Assembly: GCF_019083995.1 (NCBI RefSeq)
Contig: NZ_JAHRCU010000025.1
Span: forward strand, 1-57,201
DNA from: Roseococcus sp. SDR
GTDB taxonomy: Bacteria > Pseudomonadota > Alphaproteobacteria > Acetobacterales > Acetobacteraceae
Length of the DNA: 57,201 nt
Direction of reading: 5' to 3'
The notes beneath the pieces were generated by a model. That model ran no database searches, was not told where the DNA came from, and worked only from the letters and a program-made list of their open reading frames with translations. How positions within the stretch are numbered: the first letter of the stretch is position 1; every line of letters begins with the position of its first letter. The translations under genes and the position numbers were made by a program. Shown here one piece after another: positions 47,664 through 56,349 of this stretch.

Positions 47664-48761
47664 ATGACCGATATTCAGCAAAAACTCGCAGATAAACTCT
47701 TCCCTATTTCAAAGGAAGAAGACATTGAAGTTCATAATATTCCTCCAGAGCAACGTCGCCTCCACACAGAAGCGGCTGATTATACAATTTCGACGATCAA
47801 TTCTTATCTAAGCGAAAATAAAATACAGGTACCTGATTTTCAAAGGAACTTCGTTTGGACTAGGGGGCAGGCTTCTAGGCTTATTGAATCGCTTATCATT
47901 CAATGTCCGATACCAGTTATATATCTCAATCAAACATCGGATAATAAACTTCAGGTTATTGATGGAAATCAGAGACTGCAAAGTATAAGACTATTCCTTG
48001 CCAATGCCTATCAACTTCAAGGACTCACGACTTATCCGGAGCTTAATGGCCTCCGTTGGTCAGAGCTTGACCCTAGATTTCGAGATCATATAAATAATAG
48101 AACCTTACGATGCATCACAATTTTGAGGGATACTCATAGTCAGATCAAATATGATGTGTTTGAGAGATTAAATACGGGCTCTGTCAAATTAAATGCGCAA
48201 GAACTCAGGTATGGAATAAGTAATGGACGGCTAATGAAGTTGCTAGATCGGGTAGCAAAGAATCATCTTTTTGTTGAAATGACCGGGGTTCAGAACGACA
48301 AGCGCATGAGGCTGCAAGAGCTTGCCCTCAGATATTTTGCTTTTCGGCACTGGAAAGAGAATTACAAAAAGCCACTTAGTAGCTTTCTAGATCGATTTGC
48401 TGAAGTACATCAAAGTGTCAAAAGAGGTATCGATGAAAAATGGGAAAATGAATTTATTGAAATATTAGAGAGAGTAAATTCCTTTTTGGGGAAAGATGCA
48501 TTTCGTCTACTTCTTTCTAGTGGCCAGTTTGGTGGGCAATTTAACGCTGCGGTTTACGACGCTCAGATGATCGCGTTTGCAACAACAACAAACAAGGCAA
48601 TTATTGATGGCTCATTTCCAAAATCTAAATTAAAAAATCGAATCGTTAGACTATTTAGTGACGAAAAATTTCATTTGGCGGTTACGCGAGCCACTAGTGA
48701 TGAGCAGGCAGTCGAGACGCGTGTCGCGTTATTTCGTCAGATTCTTGATCGTGCTAGATAA
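47664..48761 (+). CDS. DUF262 family protein of a probable defence module
   Basis: A 365-aa DUF262 (ParB/sulfiredoxin-like) protein. The motifs are VPDFQRNFVW (residues 56-65), the nucleotide-binding IDGNQRLQS (99-107, the family's DGQQR) and FERLNTGSVKLNAQELR (166-182). It stops without a DUF1524 HNH domain, so it is not a full GmrSD-type enzyme. Codon use is AT-rich: the 60 bases at 48121-48180 are 35 percent GC by my count, against 70 percent at 50101-50160. TTGAGGA precedes the ATG at 47664. The stop and the next ATG overlap (TAATG), so the HEPN partner is coupled. Confidence 0.85.
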   Translation: MTDIQQKLADKLFPISKEEDIEVHNIPPEQRRLHTEAADYTISTINSYLSENKIQVPDFQRNFVWTRGQASRLIESLIIQCPIPVIYLNQTSDNKLQVIDGNQRLQSIRLFLANAYQLQGLTTYPELNGLRWSELDPRFRDHINNRTLRCITILRDTHSQIKYDVFERLNTGSVKLNAQELRYGISNGRLMKLLDRVAKNHLFVEMTGVQNDKRMRLQELALRYFAFRHWKENYKKPLSSFLDRFAEVHQSVKRGIDEKWENEFIEILERVNSFLGKDAFRLLLSSGQFGGQFNAAVYDAQMIAFATTTNKAIIDGSFPKSKLKNRIVRLFSDEKFHLAVTRATSDEQAVETRVALFRQILDRAR

Positions 48762-49450
48762 TGCAATACAAAAAAAGCTCATCTCGCAAGAGATTTCAGC
48801 AGCAAATAATGGAATTATTTCGCTCGATCGAAGATGCCGAGTGCAATTTGTCGCAGCAAACTCGTCTCCGTGATATGGTATTCCAGGCAGCTATATTTCG
48901 TGCAAGCGCTGAACTTGAAATACTCATAAAAATACAAAATGAAACTTGGCTACAACAAGCTCACAAGAATAAACTTGCGCATAAAATCCCAGATCCGCTC
49001 GTTGGTTATATTGCAGCAGAAGCCTTTTCGACGTCTTTTCGAAAGCACGCGTTTAGCGGAAATGAACTTGAATTGTGTAATAACATTGTAAAAACACACA
49101 AGGCAAGACCTATACTAAGTAGACCATCGGAAATTAATTTTCCATTTGCGGTTTCTATTATACATAAAGACGTTGCTTATCCGTCTGCAAAAAATATAGA
49201 TCGTCTTTTGAAGCGAATTGGTGTTTCGGGAGGAATTAATCAGATAAGCGCTAGACTTCGAGTTGATGCCGAAACTCTGGTTGAAAAGATACAGAGTGCT
49301 CGCACCGCTTTAGCGCATTCATTTGCGGGTCAAATGACATTCATCGACGTGCGGGACATATTGTGGTCTACGCTCAAACTTGGCCGCGCCTTGGATCAGA
49401 TAATGTTTGATAATGTCGCCAAGCATGTAGATGTTTCTTGTTGGAATTAG
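48761..49450 (+). CDS. HEPN-domain protein (putative RNase, MAE_28990-like)
   Basis: A 229-aa mainly helical protein. Its C-terminal third carries the HEPN RNase motif R181-x4-H186 in SARTALAHSFAGQM, with T in place of the usual N of RNxxAH. The N-terminal part FRASAELEILIKI resembles the MAE_28990/RiboL-PSP HEPN group. It is coupled to the upstream DUF262 gene by a one-base overlap and shares its low GC. A likely role is RNA cleavage on invasion, with DUF262 as sensor or control; that is inference. The family match is by motif only. Confidence 0.68.
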   Translation: MQYKKSSSRKRFQQQIMELFRSIEDAECNLSQQTRLRDMVFQAAIFRASAELEILIKIQNETWLQQAHKNKLAHKIPDPLVGYIAAEAFSTSFRKHAFSGNELELCNNIVKTHKARPILSRPSEINFPFAVSIIHKDVAYPSAKNIDRLLKRIGVSGGINQISARLRVDAETLVEKIQSARTALAHSFAGQMTFIDVRDILWSTLKLGRALDQIMFDNVAKHVDVSCWN

Positions 49451-49509
49451 ACTGCGTAAATTCGACAAGCTGTCTAGACATCAGTGCCTCACCACGCCAG
49501 CCTCGCCAC

Positions 49510-50523
49510 ATGACCGAACAACTCACCGTCCTCGAACCCGAATCCCTCTACCCCGACACGCTGCTGGAGCAGCGCGTGATGGGCCCCGGCGTCCGCATCC
49601 TCCAGGGCCAGGCCAAAAAGGCCCTGATAGAGCTGCCGGATGAGCTCTGCGCCCAGGCCGATGGCCTGATGACGCTGCGCCTGGCCGTGCCGAAGGAGGC
49701 GCTGGCGCGCTTCCCCAAGCTCAAGGTCGTGATCCGCATGGGCGTGGGCTATGACCGCGTGGACCGCGCCTATTGCGCCGAGCGCGGCATCACCGTCTGC
49801 AACGTGCCCGACTACGGCACGCAGGAGGTGGCGGATACGGCCGTCACACTCGCCGCCACGCTGCGCCGGGGCATTCCGCTCTATCACGATGCGATGCGCG
49901 GCCCCGCGCCCTGCGCCTGGGGCGTGATCCAGAACCCCATCGTCCGCCGCTTCGACGTGCAGACCTTCGGCGTGCTGGGCCTGGGGCGCATCGGCACCGC
50001 GGCGGCGCTGCGGGCCAAGGCGCTCGGCTTCCGCGTGGTCTTCTACGATCCGCATCTGCCCAATGGCGCCGACCGCGCGATCGGCGTGACGCGGCTGGAG
50101 AGCCTGGAGGCGCTGATGGAGGCGAGCGACGTGCTCTCCATCCACACCCCGCTCACCCGCCACACGCGCGGCCTGGTGGGTGCCGCGCAGCTCGCGCGGC
50201 TGAAGGAGGGGGCGGTGGTGATCAACACCGCGCGCGGCCCGATCCTCGACCTCGATGCGCTGGAGGCCGGCTTGCGCTCCGGCCGCATCGCCGCGGCGGG
50301 GCTGGACGTGCTGCCGGTGGAGCCGCCCGTGCCGGAGCCGCCTTTGCTGCAGGCCTATCGCGCCGGCGAGGATTGGCTGCGCGGGCGTTTGATCATCCTG
50401 CCCCACATCGCCTTCCACAGCCCCGAGGCCTGGGATGACATTCGTTTGAAGAGTGCGGAGACGATGCGCGACGTGCTGGTCCGCGGCCTTCGCACCAACG
50501 TGATCGCCCCGGATTCTGACTGA
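49510..50523 (+). CDS. D-isomer-specific 2-hydroxyacid dehydrogenase
   Basis: A 337-aa NAD(P)-dependent dehydrogenase. LKVVIRMGVGYDRVDRAYCAERGITVCNVP is the first domain, FGVLGLGRIGTAAALRAKALGF the Rossmann motif, NTARGPILDLDAL the conserved Arg, and the catalytic His is in ILPHIAFHSPEA. It is CtBP/phosphoglycerate-dehydrogenase-like; the substrate is unknown. The GC content returns to normal here. I use the ATG at 49510 (MTEQLTVLEPESLYP); in-frame codons upstream lie in the low-GC island. Confidence 0.92.
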   Translation: MTEQLTVLEPESLYPDTLLEQRVMGPGVRILQGQAKKALIELPDELCAQADGLMTLRLAVPKEALARFPKLKVVIRMGVGYDRVDRAYCAERGITVCNVPDYGTQEVADTAVTLAATLRRGIPLYHDAMRGPAPCAWGVIQNPIVRRFDVQTFGVLGLGRIGTAAALRAKALGFRVVFYDPHLPNGADRAIGVTRLESLEALMEASDVLSIHTPLTRHTRGLVGAAQLARLKEGAVVINTARGPILDLDALEAGLRSGRIAAAGLDVLPVEPPVPEPPLLQAYRAGEDWLRGRLIILPHIAFHSPEAWDDIRLKSAETMRDVLVRGLRTNVIAPDSD

Positions 50524-50525
50524 TG

Positions 50526-50577
50526 GAGGTGCAGGAAACTGAGTTTCCTGCTGGGGTCTAAGGGGCAAAGCCCCTTA
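50526..50577. terminator. Double-hairpin convergent-end element, copy 3
   Basis: Stem 1 has arms GCAGGAAACT (50531-50540) and AGTTTCCTGC (50542-50551); stem 2 is AAGGGGC-AAA-GCCCCTT (50560-50576), reaching the stop codon of the convergent MFS gene. Same layout as 24722 and 35757. Confidence 0.7.
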
Positions 50578-52134
50578 TTGCCTGTACCCCGGCGGTTTCT
50601 GTCTGAGCGTCAGCCCCGGCAGCACCGCGAGCAGGCAGAGGATGCCCACGATCAGGAAGGCGTCCCGGAAGCCCAGCATCTGTGCCTGGGCTTCCACCAT
50701 CCGCATCATGAAGTCGTGGGCGGCGTCGCGCCGGATCACCTCCGGCAGCCCGCCCTGGGCGTAGAGGTTTTCCAGCAGGCGCCGGGTTTCGAGGCTGGCG
50801 CTGCCGCCATCCACCAGCGGGCCGAGGGTTTCGGCGTGGAATTGCGTCTGCCGTTCGAGATGCACGGCGATGAGGTTGGTGCCGAAGGCGCCGCCGAGCA
50901 TGCGGCAGAAGTTGATGGTCCCCGCGCCCTGGCCGAACAGCGCCGGCGGCAGCGCCCGCATGGCGCCCACATTCATGTTGGGCATGGTGAGGCCAAGGCC
51001 CACGCGGCCGATCAGGATCCAGATCGCCAATTCCCAGAAGGGCGTATCGGTGCCCACCAGGCGCATCAGCCAGCACGAGAGGGCGAAGATGCCGAGGCCC
51101 AGGCAGACCGGAATCCAGGGCGGGATGAAATCCGCCATGCGCCCCGCCATGAGGAAGACGAAGGCGACGACCAGGCCCCCCGGCATCATGATCAGGCCCG
51201 AGCGGGTGGGCGTGTAGCCCTGCACGATCTGGACGAGGAGCGGCAGCAGGTAGGTCGAGCCAAAGATGGCGCCGCCATAGATGAAGGCGACGAGGGCCGC
51301 GGCCGCGAAGCCGCCATGACGGAAGACGCGCAGGTTCATCAGCGGCGCGGGCGTGATGCCCTGCCAGATCAGGAAGGCGAGGGTGGCGAGCGCCGCGACG
51401 CTGAGCTGGCCCACCACGCGGTTGGAGTTCCAGCCATCATGCTGCCCGTCGGTGAGGCCCGAGAGCAGCGTGCCGATGGCGATGGCGAGCAGCGCGCAGC
51501 CCAGCCAGTCGAATTGCCGCGCGGCGCCGGTGGCCAGCCGGCCGGGCATGAAGAAGAAGCTCATGAGAAGGCCAAGGGCGGCGGTGGGCAGGCTCAGGAA
51601 GAAGACGGCGTGCCAGGAGAATTCATCCACCAGGAAGCCGCCCAGCGCCGGGCCGGTGGCGGGCGCCATGACGACGCCGAAGCTGAAGAGGCCCATGGCC
51701 GTGCCGCGCCGCTCGGGCGGGAAGACGAGGAAGATCACCTGCATGGAGAGGGGCTGGAGCAGCCCCGCGGCCGCGCCCTGCGCCACGCGGCAGGTGACCA
51801 TGACAGCGGTGGAGGTGGCCACGCCGGCGAGGATGGAGGAGAGGATGAAGACGCTGATGGCGAAGCCATAGGTGCGGCGAAAGCCGAAGCGCTCCACCGC
51901 CCAGGCGTTCAGCAGCATGAAGCCGGTGTTCGCCGCGAGGAAGCCGGTGGAGAGAAGCTGGCCTTCTTCGTGCCCCATGCCCAGCGCGCCCACGATGTCG
52001 GGCAGGGCGACGACGACGATGGTGGAGGAGAGGATGGTGGAGATGGTGCCGGTCAGCGCCGTCAGCGTCACCCACCAGCGGTAATTCGGCCCGAAGCGGG
52101 CGAAGAGCGCCTCGACGGTGGCGCCGTCCCTCAC
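50575..52134 (-). CDS. DHA2-family MFS multidrug efflux pump (EmrB type)
   Basis: A 519-aa inner-membrane exporter with about fourteen helices. Markers: TLTALTGTISTILSSTIVVVALPDIVGALG near the start (motif D1 of DHA2), WAVERFGFRRTYGFA (motif A) and VMVTCRVAQGAAAGLLQPLSMQ. It starts with GTG at 52134, overlapping the stop of the HlyD gene by 4 bp, so it is translated after its adaptor. An outer-membrane TolC-type partner is not in the window. Confidence 0.92.
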   Translation of the reverse strand: MRDGATVEALFARFGPNYRWWVTLTALTGTISTILSSTIVVVALPDIVGALGMGHEEGQLLSTGFLAANTGFMLLNAWAVERFGFRRTYGFAISVFILSSILAGVATSTAVMVTCRVAQGAAAGLLQPLSMQVIFLVFPPERRGTAMGLFSFGVVMAPATGPALGGFLVDEFSWHAVFFLSLPTAALGLLMSFFFMPGRLATGAARQFDWLGCALLAIAIGTLLSGLTDGQHDGWNSNRVVGQLSVAALATLAFLIWQGITPAPLMNLRVFRHGGFAAAALVAFIYGGAIFGSTYLLPLLVQIVQGYTPTRSGLIMMPGGLVVAFVFLMAGRMADFIPPWIPVCLGLGIFALSCWLMRLVGTDTPFWELAIWILIGRVGLGLTMPNMNVGAMRALPPALFGQGAGTINFCRMLGGAFGTNLIAVHLERQTQFHAETLGPLVDGGSASLETRRLLENLYAQGGLPEVIRRDAAHDFMMRMVEAQAQMLGFRDAFLIVGILCLLAVLPGLTLRQKPPGYRQ

Positions 52135-53276
52135 CCGCGCGCTTCGCCCGTGACGCGGACCAGCATGCCGGGGCGGAGAAGGCCGGGCGGGGGCGGCGGG
52201 TCGAGCCGCACGCGCAAGGGCAGGCGCTGGGTGATGCGGGTGAAATTGCCGGACGGGTTGGCGCTGGGCAGCAGCGCGAATTCGCTCGTCGCGGCCTCCA
52301 CCATGCGGTCCACCACGCCGGTGAAGACCTGGCCGGGCCAGGCATCCACCGTGACGGTCACGGGCACGCCGGGGCGGAAATGCCGGACGTCGGTTTCCTT
52401 GACGTTGGCCTCGATGCGGATCTGCGCGGGCGAGTGCACCATGATGATGCGCTGCCCGGCCAGCACATATTCGCCCGGGTCCATGAAGATGCGGTCCACC
52501 ACGCCGTCGAAGGGCATGCGGATGGTGCGGTCGGCCACGTCGAGTGCCGCGCGGTCGCGCGCGGCGGTGAGCTCGCGCTCCTGCGGGCCGAGGGCTTCGA
52601 GCTGGCGGGTGATGACCTGCATCTCCTCCCGCGCGGCCTGGGCGAGCGCCATCAGCGCCTCGGCATTGCGGATCTCGGCGGCGGCGGCGATGGCGCGGCT
52701 TCGGGCGGCATGCAGCGCCGCGTTCAGCATCTCGAAGCGCTGGCGGGTGCCGGCGCCGGTCTGGATCAGGCGTTCGGCGCGGCCCAGTTCGGCTTCGGCG
52801 AAGTCGCGCTCGGCCTCGGCGGCGGGCAGCGTGGTGCGGGCGGCGTCAAGCCGCGCCTGGGCGGCGGCGTGCTGGCTTTCGCTCTGCCGGTCCACCAGGG
52901 TAAGGCGCGCCTGCAACTCGCCGCGGCGGGCGGCGATGCCGGCCAGGCGGGCGTTGAGTTCTTCCACGGCGAGGGTGGCTTCGCGCGCGTCGATCTGCAC
53001 CAGCAAATCGCCCTCGCGCAGCGAATCGCCGGCGGTGACGGGCAGGGCCTGCACCCAGCCGGGGACGCGGCTCGCCAGGATGACCATGTCGGAGGCGACG
53101 CGGGCATCGTCGAGGACGACATGGGTGAACTGGAAATGCAGCCAGCGCGCGCCGAAGCCGAGCGCGACGAGGAGGGCGAGCGAGGCGCCCGCGAGCCGCG
53201 CCCGCTGGCGCAGCGTCCTCCCCCTGACCTGCCCGACGCTGTCGCGCGTTCCGCGATCAGCCGGCCCGATATCCAT
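52131..53276 (-). CDS. HlyD/EmrA-type membrane fusion protein
   Basis: A 381-aa periplasmic adaptor with one N-terminal membrane helix (about 28-46). The lipoyl half-motifs flank a long coiled coil: VILASRVPGWVQALPVTAGDSLREGDLLVQID first, then IRMPFDGVVDRIFMDPGEYVLAGQ after about 110 helical residues. It bridges the EmrB-type pump to an outer-membrane channel. The ATG is at 53276. A palindrome overlapping its promoter suggests repression by an unlinked regulator. Confidence 0.92.
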   Translation of the reverse strand: MDIGPADRGTRDSVGQVRGRTLRQRARLAGASLALLVALGFGARWLHFQFTHVVLDDARVASDMVILASRVPGWVQALPVTAGDSLREGDLLVQIDAREATLAVEELNARLAGIAARRGELQARLTLVDRQSESQHAAAQARLDAARTTLPAAEAERDFAEAELGRAERLIQTGAGTRQRFEMLNAALHAARSRAIAAAAEIRNAEALMALAQAAREEMQVITRQLEALGPQERELTAARDRAALDVADRTIRMPFDGVVDRIFMDPGEYVLAGQRIIMVHSPAQIRIEANVKETDVRHFRPGVPVTVTVDAWPGQVFTGVVDRMVEAATSEFALLPSANPSGNFTRITQRLPLRVRLDPPPPPGLLRPGMLVRVTGEARG

Positions 53277-53318
53277 CGCCGCATCCTTCCTGGTGCGCGC
53301 GCGGCGCGACCATCCCGG

Positions 53319-53349
53319 AGCATAGACCCGCTTTGATTGTCAGGACAAT
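53319..53349 (-). promoter_or_regulatory. Promoter with overlapping palindromic operator for the efflux operon
   Basis: On the minus strand TTGTCC (53348-53343) and TATGCT (53324-53319) are 18 nt apart. The palindrome ATTGTC-CT-GACAAT (53349-53336) overlaps the -35 region, a layout typical of MarR- or TetR-type repression. Confidence 0.45.
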
Positions 53350-53363
53350 TCAGGAAGGCGGGG

Positions 53364-53954
53364 TCAGCGCCGCGCCTTGAAGGCGGCGGCGAGGGTGCCG
53401 TCATCCAGCACATCCAGCGCGCCGCCCATGGGCAACCCCTGGGCGAGGCGGGTGACGGGCACGCCGAGCGGCCGCAGCCGGTCCGCCAGGTAATGCGCCG
53501 TGCTGGCTCCCTCGACGGTGGCGGGCAGGGCCAGGATCACCTCGCGGATGCCGGGCGCGCTCGCGCGTTCCAGCAGCGGCGTGATGGAAAGTTCCTCGGG
53601 GCCGATGCCCGCCAGCGGCGAGAGCGTGCCGCCCAGCACGTGGTACAGGCCGTGATGCGCATGCGCGCGTTCCAGCGCCCAGAGCTCGCCCACGCCCTCG
53701 ACGACGCAGATCAGCCCCTGGTCCCGGTCGGGCTCGGTGCAGATGCGGCAGGGGTCGCTGGCGTCGAGATTGCCGCAGCGCGAGCAGGGCTTCACCGCCT
53801 CGGCCGCCGCGCGCAGGGCATCGGCCAGCGGCAGCATGCGCGTCTCCGGCGCCATGAGCATCCGCAACGCCGCCCGCCGCGCGCTGCGCCGGCCCAGGCC
53901 GGGCAGCTTCGCCAGCAATTGGATCAGATGCTCAACAGGATCATTCGGCCGCAC
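53364..53954 (-). CDS. recR: Recombination protein RecR
   Basis: Acts with RecF/RecO to load RecA on gapped DNA. At 196 aa it is normal size. HhH region: LIQLLAKLPGLGRRSARRAALRML; zinc finger CSRCGNLDASDPCRIC; Toprim segment ICVVEGVGELWALERAHAHHGLYHVLGG. It starts with GTG at 53954 (VRPNDPVEHL). It lies downstream of ybaB and dnaX in the usual block, after a terminator-like hairpin, so some reads may start separately. Confidence 0.95.
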   Translation of the reverse strand: MRPNDPVEHLIQLLAKLPGLGRRSARRAALRMLMAPETRMLPLADALRAAAEAVKPCSRCGNLDASDPCRICTEPDRDQGLICVVEGVGELWALERAHAHHGLYHVLGGTLSPLAGIGPEELSITPLLERASAPGIREVILALPATVEGASTAHYLADRLRPLGVPVTRLAQGLPMGGALDVLDDGTLAAAFKARR

Positions 53955-54068
53955 GAAACCTCCGAACCCTCACCGCGGGCCAGGCCCGCCTTCCGCCCCC
54001 CGGTGCCCCGAAGCGGCTCCGCCGCGAGGGCAGAGCCCACCTCCCAGGATCAAGACCAAAGCCGGGGC

Positions 54069-54100
54069 CCCCGGAAAATCGCGCAGCGATTTTTTGGGGG
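54069..54100 (-). terminator. Hairpin downstream of ybaB
   Basis: On the minus strand CCCCCAAAAAATCGC, a short loop TGC, GCGATTTTCCGGGGG: a long stem with a T-run in its 3' arm, 4 bp after the ybaB stop. It may end or attenuate transcription before recR. Confidence 0.5.
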
Positions 54101-54104
54101 AGTA

Positions 54105-54428
54105 TCAGAAGGGCAGCTTCAGGCCGGCGGGCAGGCTCATGCCGGCGGTGGCCTTCTGCATCTCCTCCGCCATCATCGCCTCGACCTTCTGCTTGGCATC
54201 GCCATGGGCGGCGACGATCAGGTCTTCCAGCACCTCGCGATCATCGGCGGTCATCAGCGAGGGATCGATCTGGATGCGGCGCAGTTCGCCCTTGCCGGTC
54301 AGCTTCACCTTCACCATCCCGGCGCCCGCCTGGCCCTCGACCTCGGTGGATTCGAGCTTGGCCTGCATCTCCGCCATGCGGGTCTGCATCTGCTGGGCCT
54401 GCTTCAACATATTGCCGAGATTCTTCAC
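54105..54428 (-). CDS. ybaB: YbaB/EbfC nucleoid-associated protein
   Basis: A 107-aa DNA-binding dimer. [59 protein letters not shown] is the family pattern, with a helical C-terminus. It starts with a GTG at 54428 immediately after the dnaX stop (TGAGTG), so translation is coupled. It lies between dnaX and recR as in most proteobacteria. Confidence 0.95.
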   Translation of the reverse strand: MKNLGNMLKQAQQMQTRMAEMQAKLESTEVEGQAGAGMVKVKLTGKGELRRIQIDPSLMTADDREVLEDLIVAAHGDAKQKVEAMMAEEMQKATAGMSLPAGLKLPF

Positions 54429-56321
54429 TCAATCCTCCTCTGGAAGGTCAAACCCCGCGGATTCCGCCTCGGGCGGCGCGAATTCGGGGAAATCGGGTTC
54501 TTCGTCCCGGATGATCGGCTTGAGGCCGTATTCATCCACGGTCTCGTCGCGCACGGTATCAATCTGCGCGCCGGGAAAGGCCAGCAGGATGGCCTGGACG
54601 ATGGGGTGGCTCTGTGCCGCGCTGCGCCGGTCGGTCTCGGCGGCGCGGGATTGTTCGGCGAGCGTCGGCTCGCCCTCGGCATTGCTGAGCGCCACCGTCC
54701 AGCGCGCGCCGGTCCGTTCCTCCAGCAGCGCCTTGAGCTGCGCGCCCAAATCGCGCGGCGCCTGGGGCCGCACGCGGATCTCCACCTGCCCCGGCGCGAT
54801 ACGCACGGGATGCACGTCATGCAGCAGATGCGCGTGCAGCAGCGCCTGGTTGGCGGCTGAGGCGATGGCGGCGATCTCCCGCCATTGCGTCGGCAGCGGC
54901 GCGGTCGCGACGGCCGCCACGGCGCCGCCGCCCGCCACCATCCGCACGCCGCCGCCATTCGGTCCCGGTGCGGGCGCGCCACCGCCCGCCGGCACGGCGC
55001 CGCCCGATTCCAGGCGCTTCAGGATCTCGCCCGGCGTCGGCTGCTCTGCCACATGGGCGAGGCGGATCAGCACCATCTCGGCCGCCGCACGCCGGTCGGG
55101 CGCGGCCATGACTTCTTCCAGGCCCTTCAGCAGCATCTGCCAGGCGCGGGTCAGCATGGGCACGGAAAGGCGGGCCGCCAGCGCCGCGCCGCGCACGCGC
55201 TCGTTTTCCGGCAGGCCCATATCCTCGGCCAGCGCCGGGATGGCGGCGAAGCGCGTCAACATGTGGGTCTGCTCGAGCAGATCCTGCATGATGGTCAGCG
55301 GCTCGGCCCCGCGCTCATGCCCCTCGGCCATGCGCTGCATGGCGAGCGGCAGATCGGCGTTCATCACCGCTTCCAGGATGTCGAAGACCAGCGCGCGATC
55401 AGCGAGGCCCAGCATGTCCCGCACGGATTCGGTCGTCACCGCGCCGGAATCGCCGGCGAGCGCGATCGCCTGGTCCAGCAGCGAAAGCCCGTCGCGCACC
55501 GAGCCATCGGCGGCGCGGGCCAGCATCGCGACGGCCCCCTCCTCCAGGCTCGCATGCTCCTTCGCCGCGATGTTCTGAAAATGCCCGCGCAGCCGCTCTT
55601 CGGGCACGCGCTTCAGCGAGAAGGTCTGGCAGCGGCTGCGGATGGTGATGGGCACCTTCCGCAATTCGGTGGTGGCGAGGATGAAGGTGATGTTGGGCGG
55701 CGGCTCCTCGAGCGACTTGAGCAGGGCGTTGAAGGCCTGCTCCGTCAGCATATGGACCTCGTCCAGGATGAAGACCTTCTGGCGCCCTTGCGCGGGGCGG
55801 AAGCGCAGCGCCTCGCGCAGCTCGCGGACATCGTCGATGCCGCGGTTGGAGGCGGCGTCCATCTCCACCACGTCGGGGTGGCGGTCGGCCAGGATGGCGA
55901 CGCATTCGGGGCAGACGCCGCAAGGGTCGGCGGTGGGGCCGCCCTTCCCATCCACGCCCACGCAGTTCAGCGCGCGGGCGATGATGCGGGCGGTGGTGGT
56001 CTTGCCCACGCCGCGCACGCCGGTCAGCAGGAAGGCGTGGTGCACGCGGCCGCGCGCGAAGGCGTTGCGCAGCGTGCGGACCAGCGCTTCCTGCCCGATC
56101 AGGTCATCCAGCACCTGCGGGCGGTATTTGCGGGCCAGCACGCGATAGGGCGCGGGCTTCGCGGGCGCCGGCGCGGCGGCGATGACCGGCGGCGGGGCGG
56201 GTGCGGCGGCAGGCGCGGGCGGCGGATCATCGAAGCCGAAAAGGCCCGGCCCCTCGGGAGGGGGCGGCTCGGGCAGGCCCTCCTCGGGGCTGGGTTCGCC
56301 GTAGAGATCGCTGGGCATCAT
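54429..56321 (-). CDS. dnaX: DNA polymerase III subunit tau/gamma
   Basis: Clamp-loader ATPase, 630 aa. A Pro/Ala-rich N-terminal extension of about 60 residues precedes YRVLARKYRPQVLDDLIGQE. The Walker A is GVRGVGKTT, the zinc cysteines are in NCVGVDGKGGPTADPCGVCPEC, Walker B is VFILDEVHML and the arginine finger is in TIRSRCQTF. The C-terminal third is tau-specific. No A-rich slippery heptamer is seen, so a separate gamma form is not predicted from sequence. The ATG is at 56321; a second ATG follows at once. The 94-nt SRP RNA lies just upstream. Confidence 0.95.
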   Translation of the reverse strand: MMPSDLYGEPSPEEGLPEPPPPEGPGLFGFDDPPPAPAAAPAPPPVIAAAPAPAKPAPYRVLARKYRPQVLDDLIGQEALVRTLRNAFARGRVHHAFLLTGVRGVGKTTTARIIARALNCVGVDGKGGPTADPCGVCPECVAILADRHPDVVEMDAASNRGIDDVRELREALRFRPAQGRQKVFILDEVHMLTEQAFNALLKSLEEPPPNITFILATTELRKVPITIRSRCQTFSLKRVPEERLRGHFQNIAAKEHASLEEGAVAMLARAADGSVRDGLSLLDQAIALAGDSGAVTTESVRDMLGLADRALVFDILEAVMNADLPLAMQRMAEGHERGAEPLTIMQDLLEQTHMLTRFAAIPALAEDMGLPENERVRGAALAARLSVPMLTRAWQMLLKGLEEVMAAPDRRAAAEMVLIRLAHVAEQPTPGEILKRLESGGAVPAGGGAPAPGPNGGGVRMVAGGGAVAAVATAPLPTQWREIAAIASAANQALLHAHLLHDVHPVRIAPGQVEIRVRPQAPRDLGAQLKALLEERTGARWTVALSNAEGEPTLAEQSRAAETDRRSAAQSHPIVQAILLAFPGAQIDTVRDETVDEYGLKPIIRDEEPDFPEFAPPEAESAGFDLPEED

Positions 56322-56349
56322 CCAACCGGGGTGGGAGAGGGGGAAGGGT

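Noticed and set aside
47664-49450. Type IV modification-dependent restriction (GmrSD) system
   Set aside because: The DUF262 protein has no DUF1524/HNH nuclease part and its partner is HEPN-like, so the GmrSD label does not fit.
50578-53325. 915-codon plus-strand open frame
   Set aside because: Antisense to the efflux pair, which shows full MFS and HlyD motifs.
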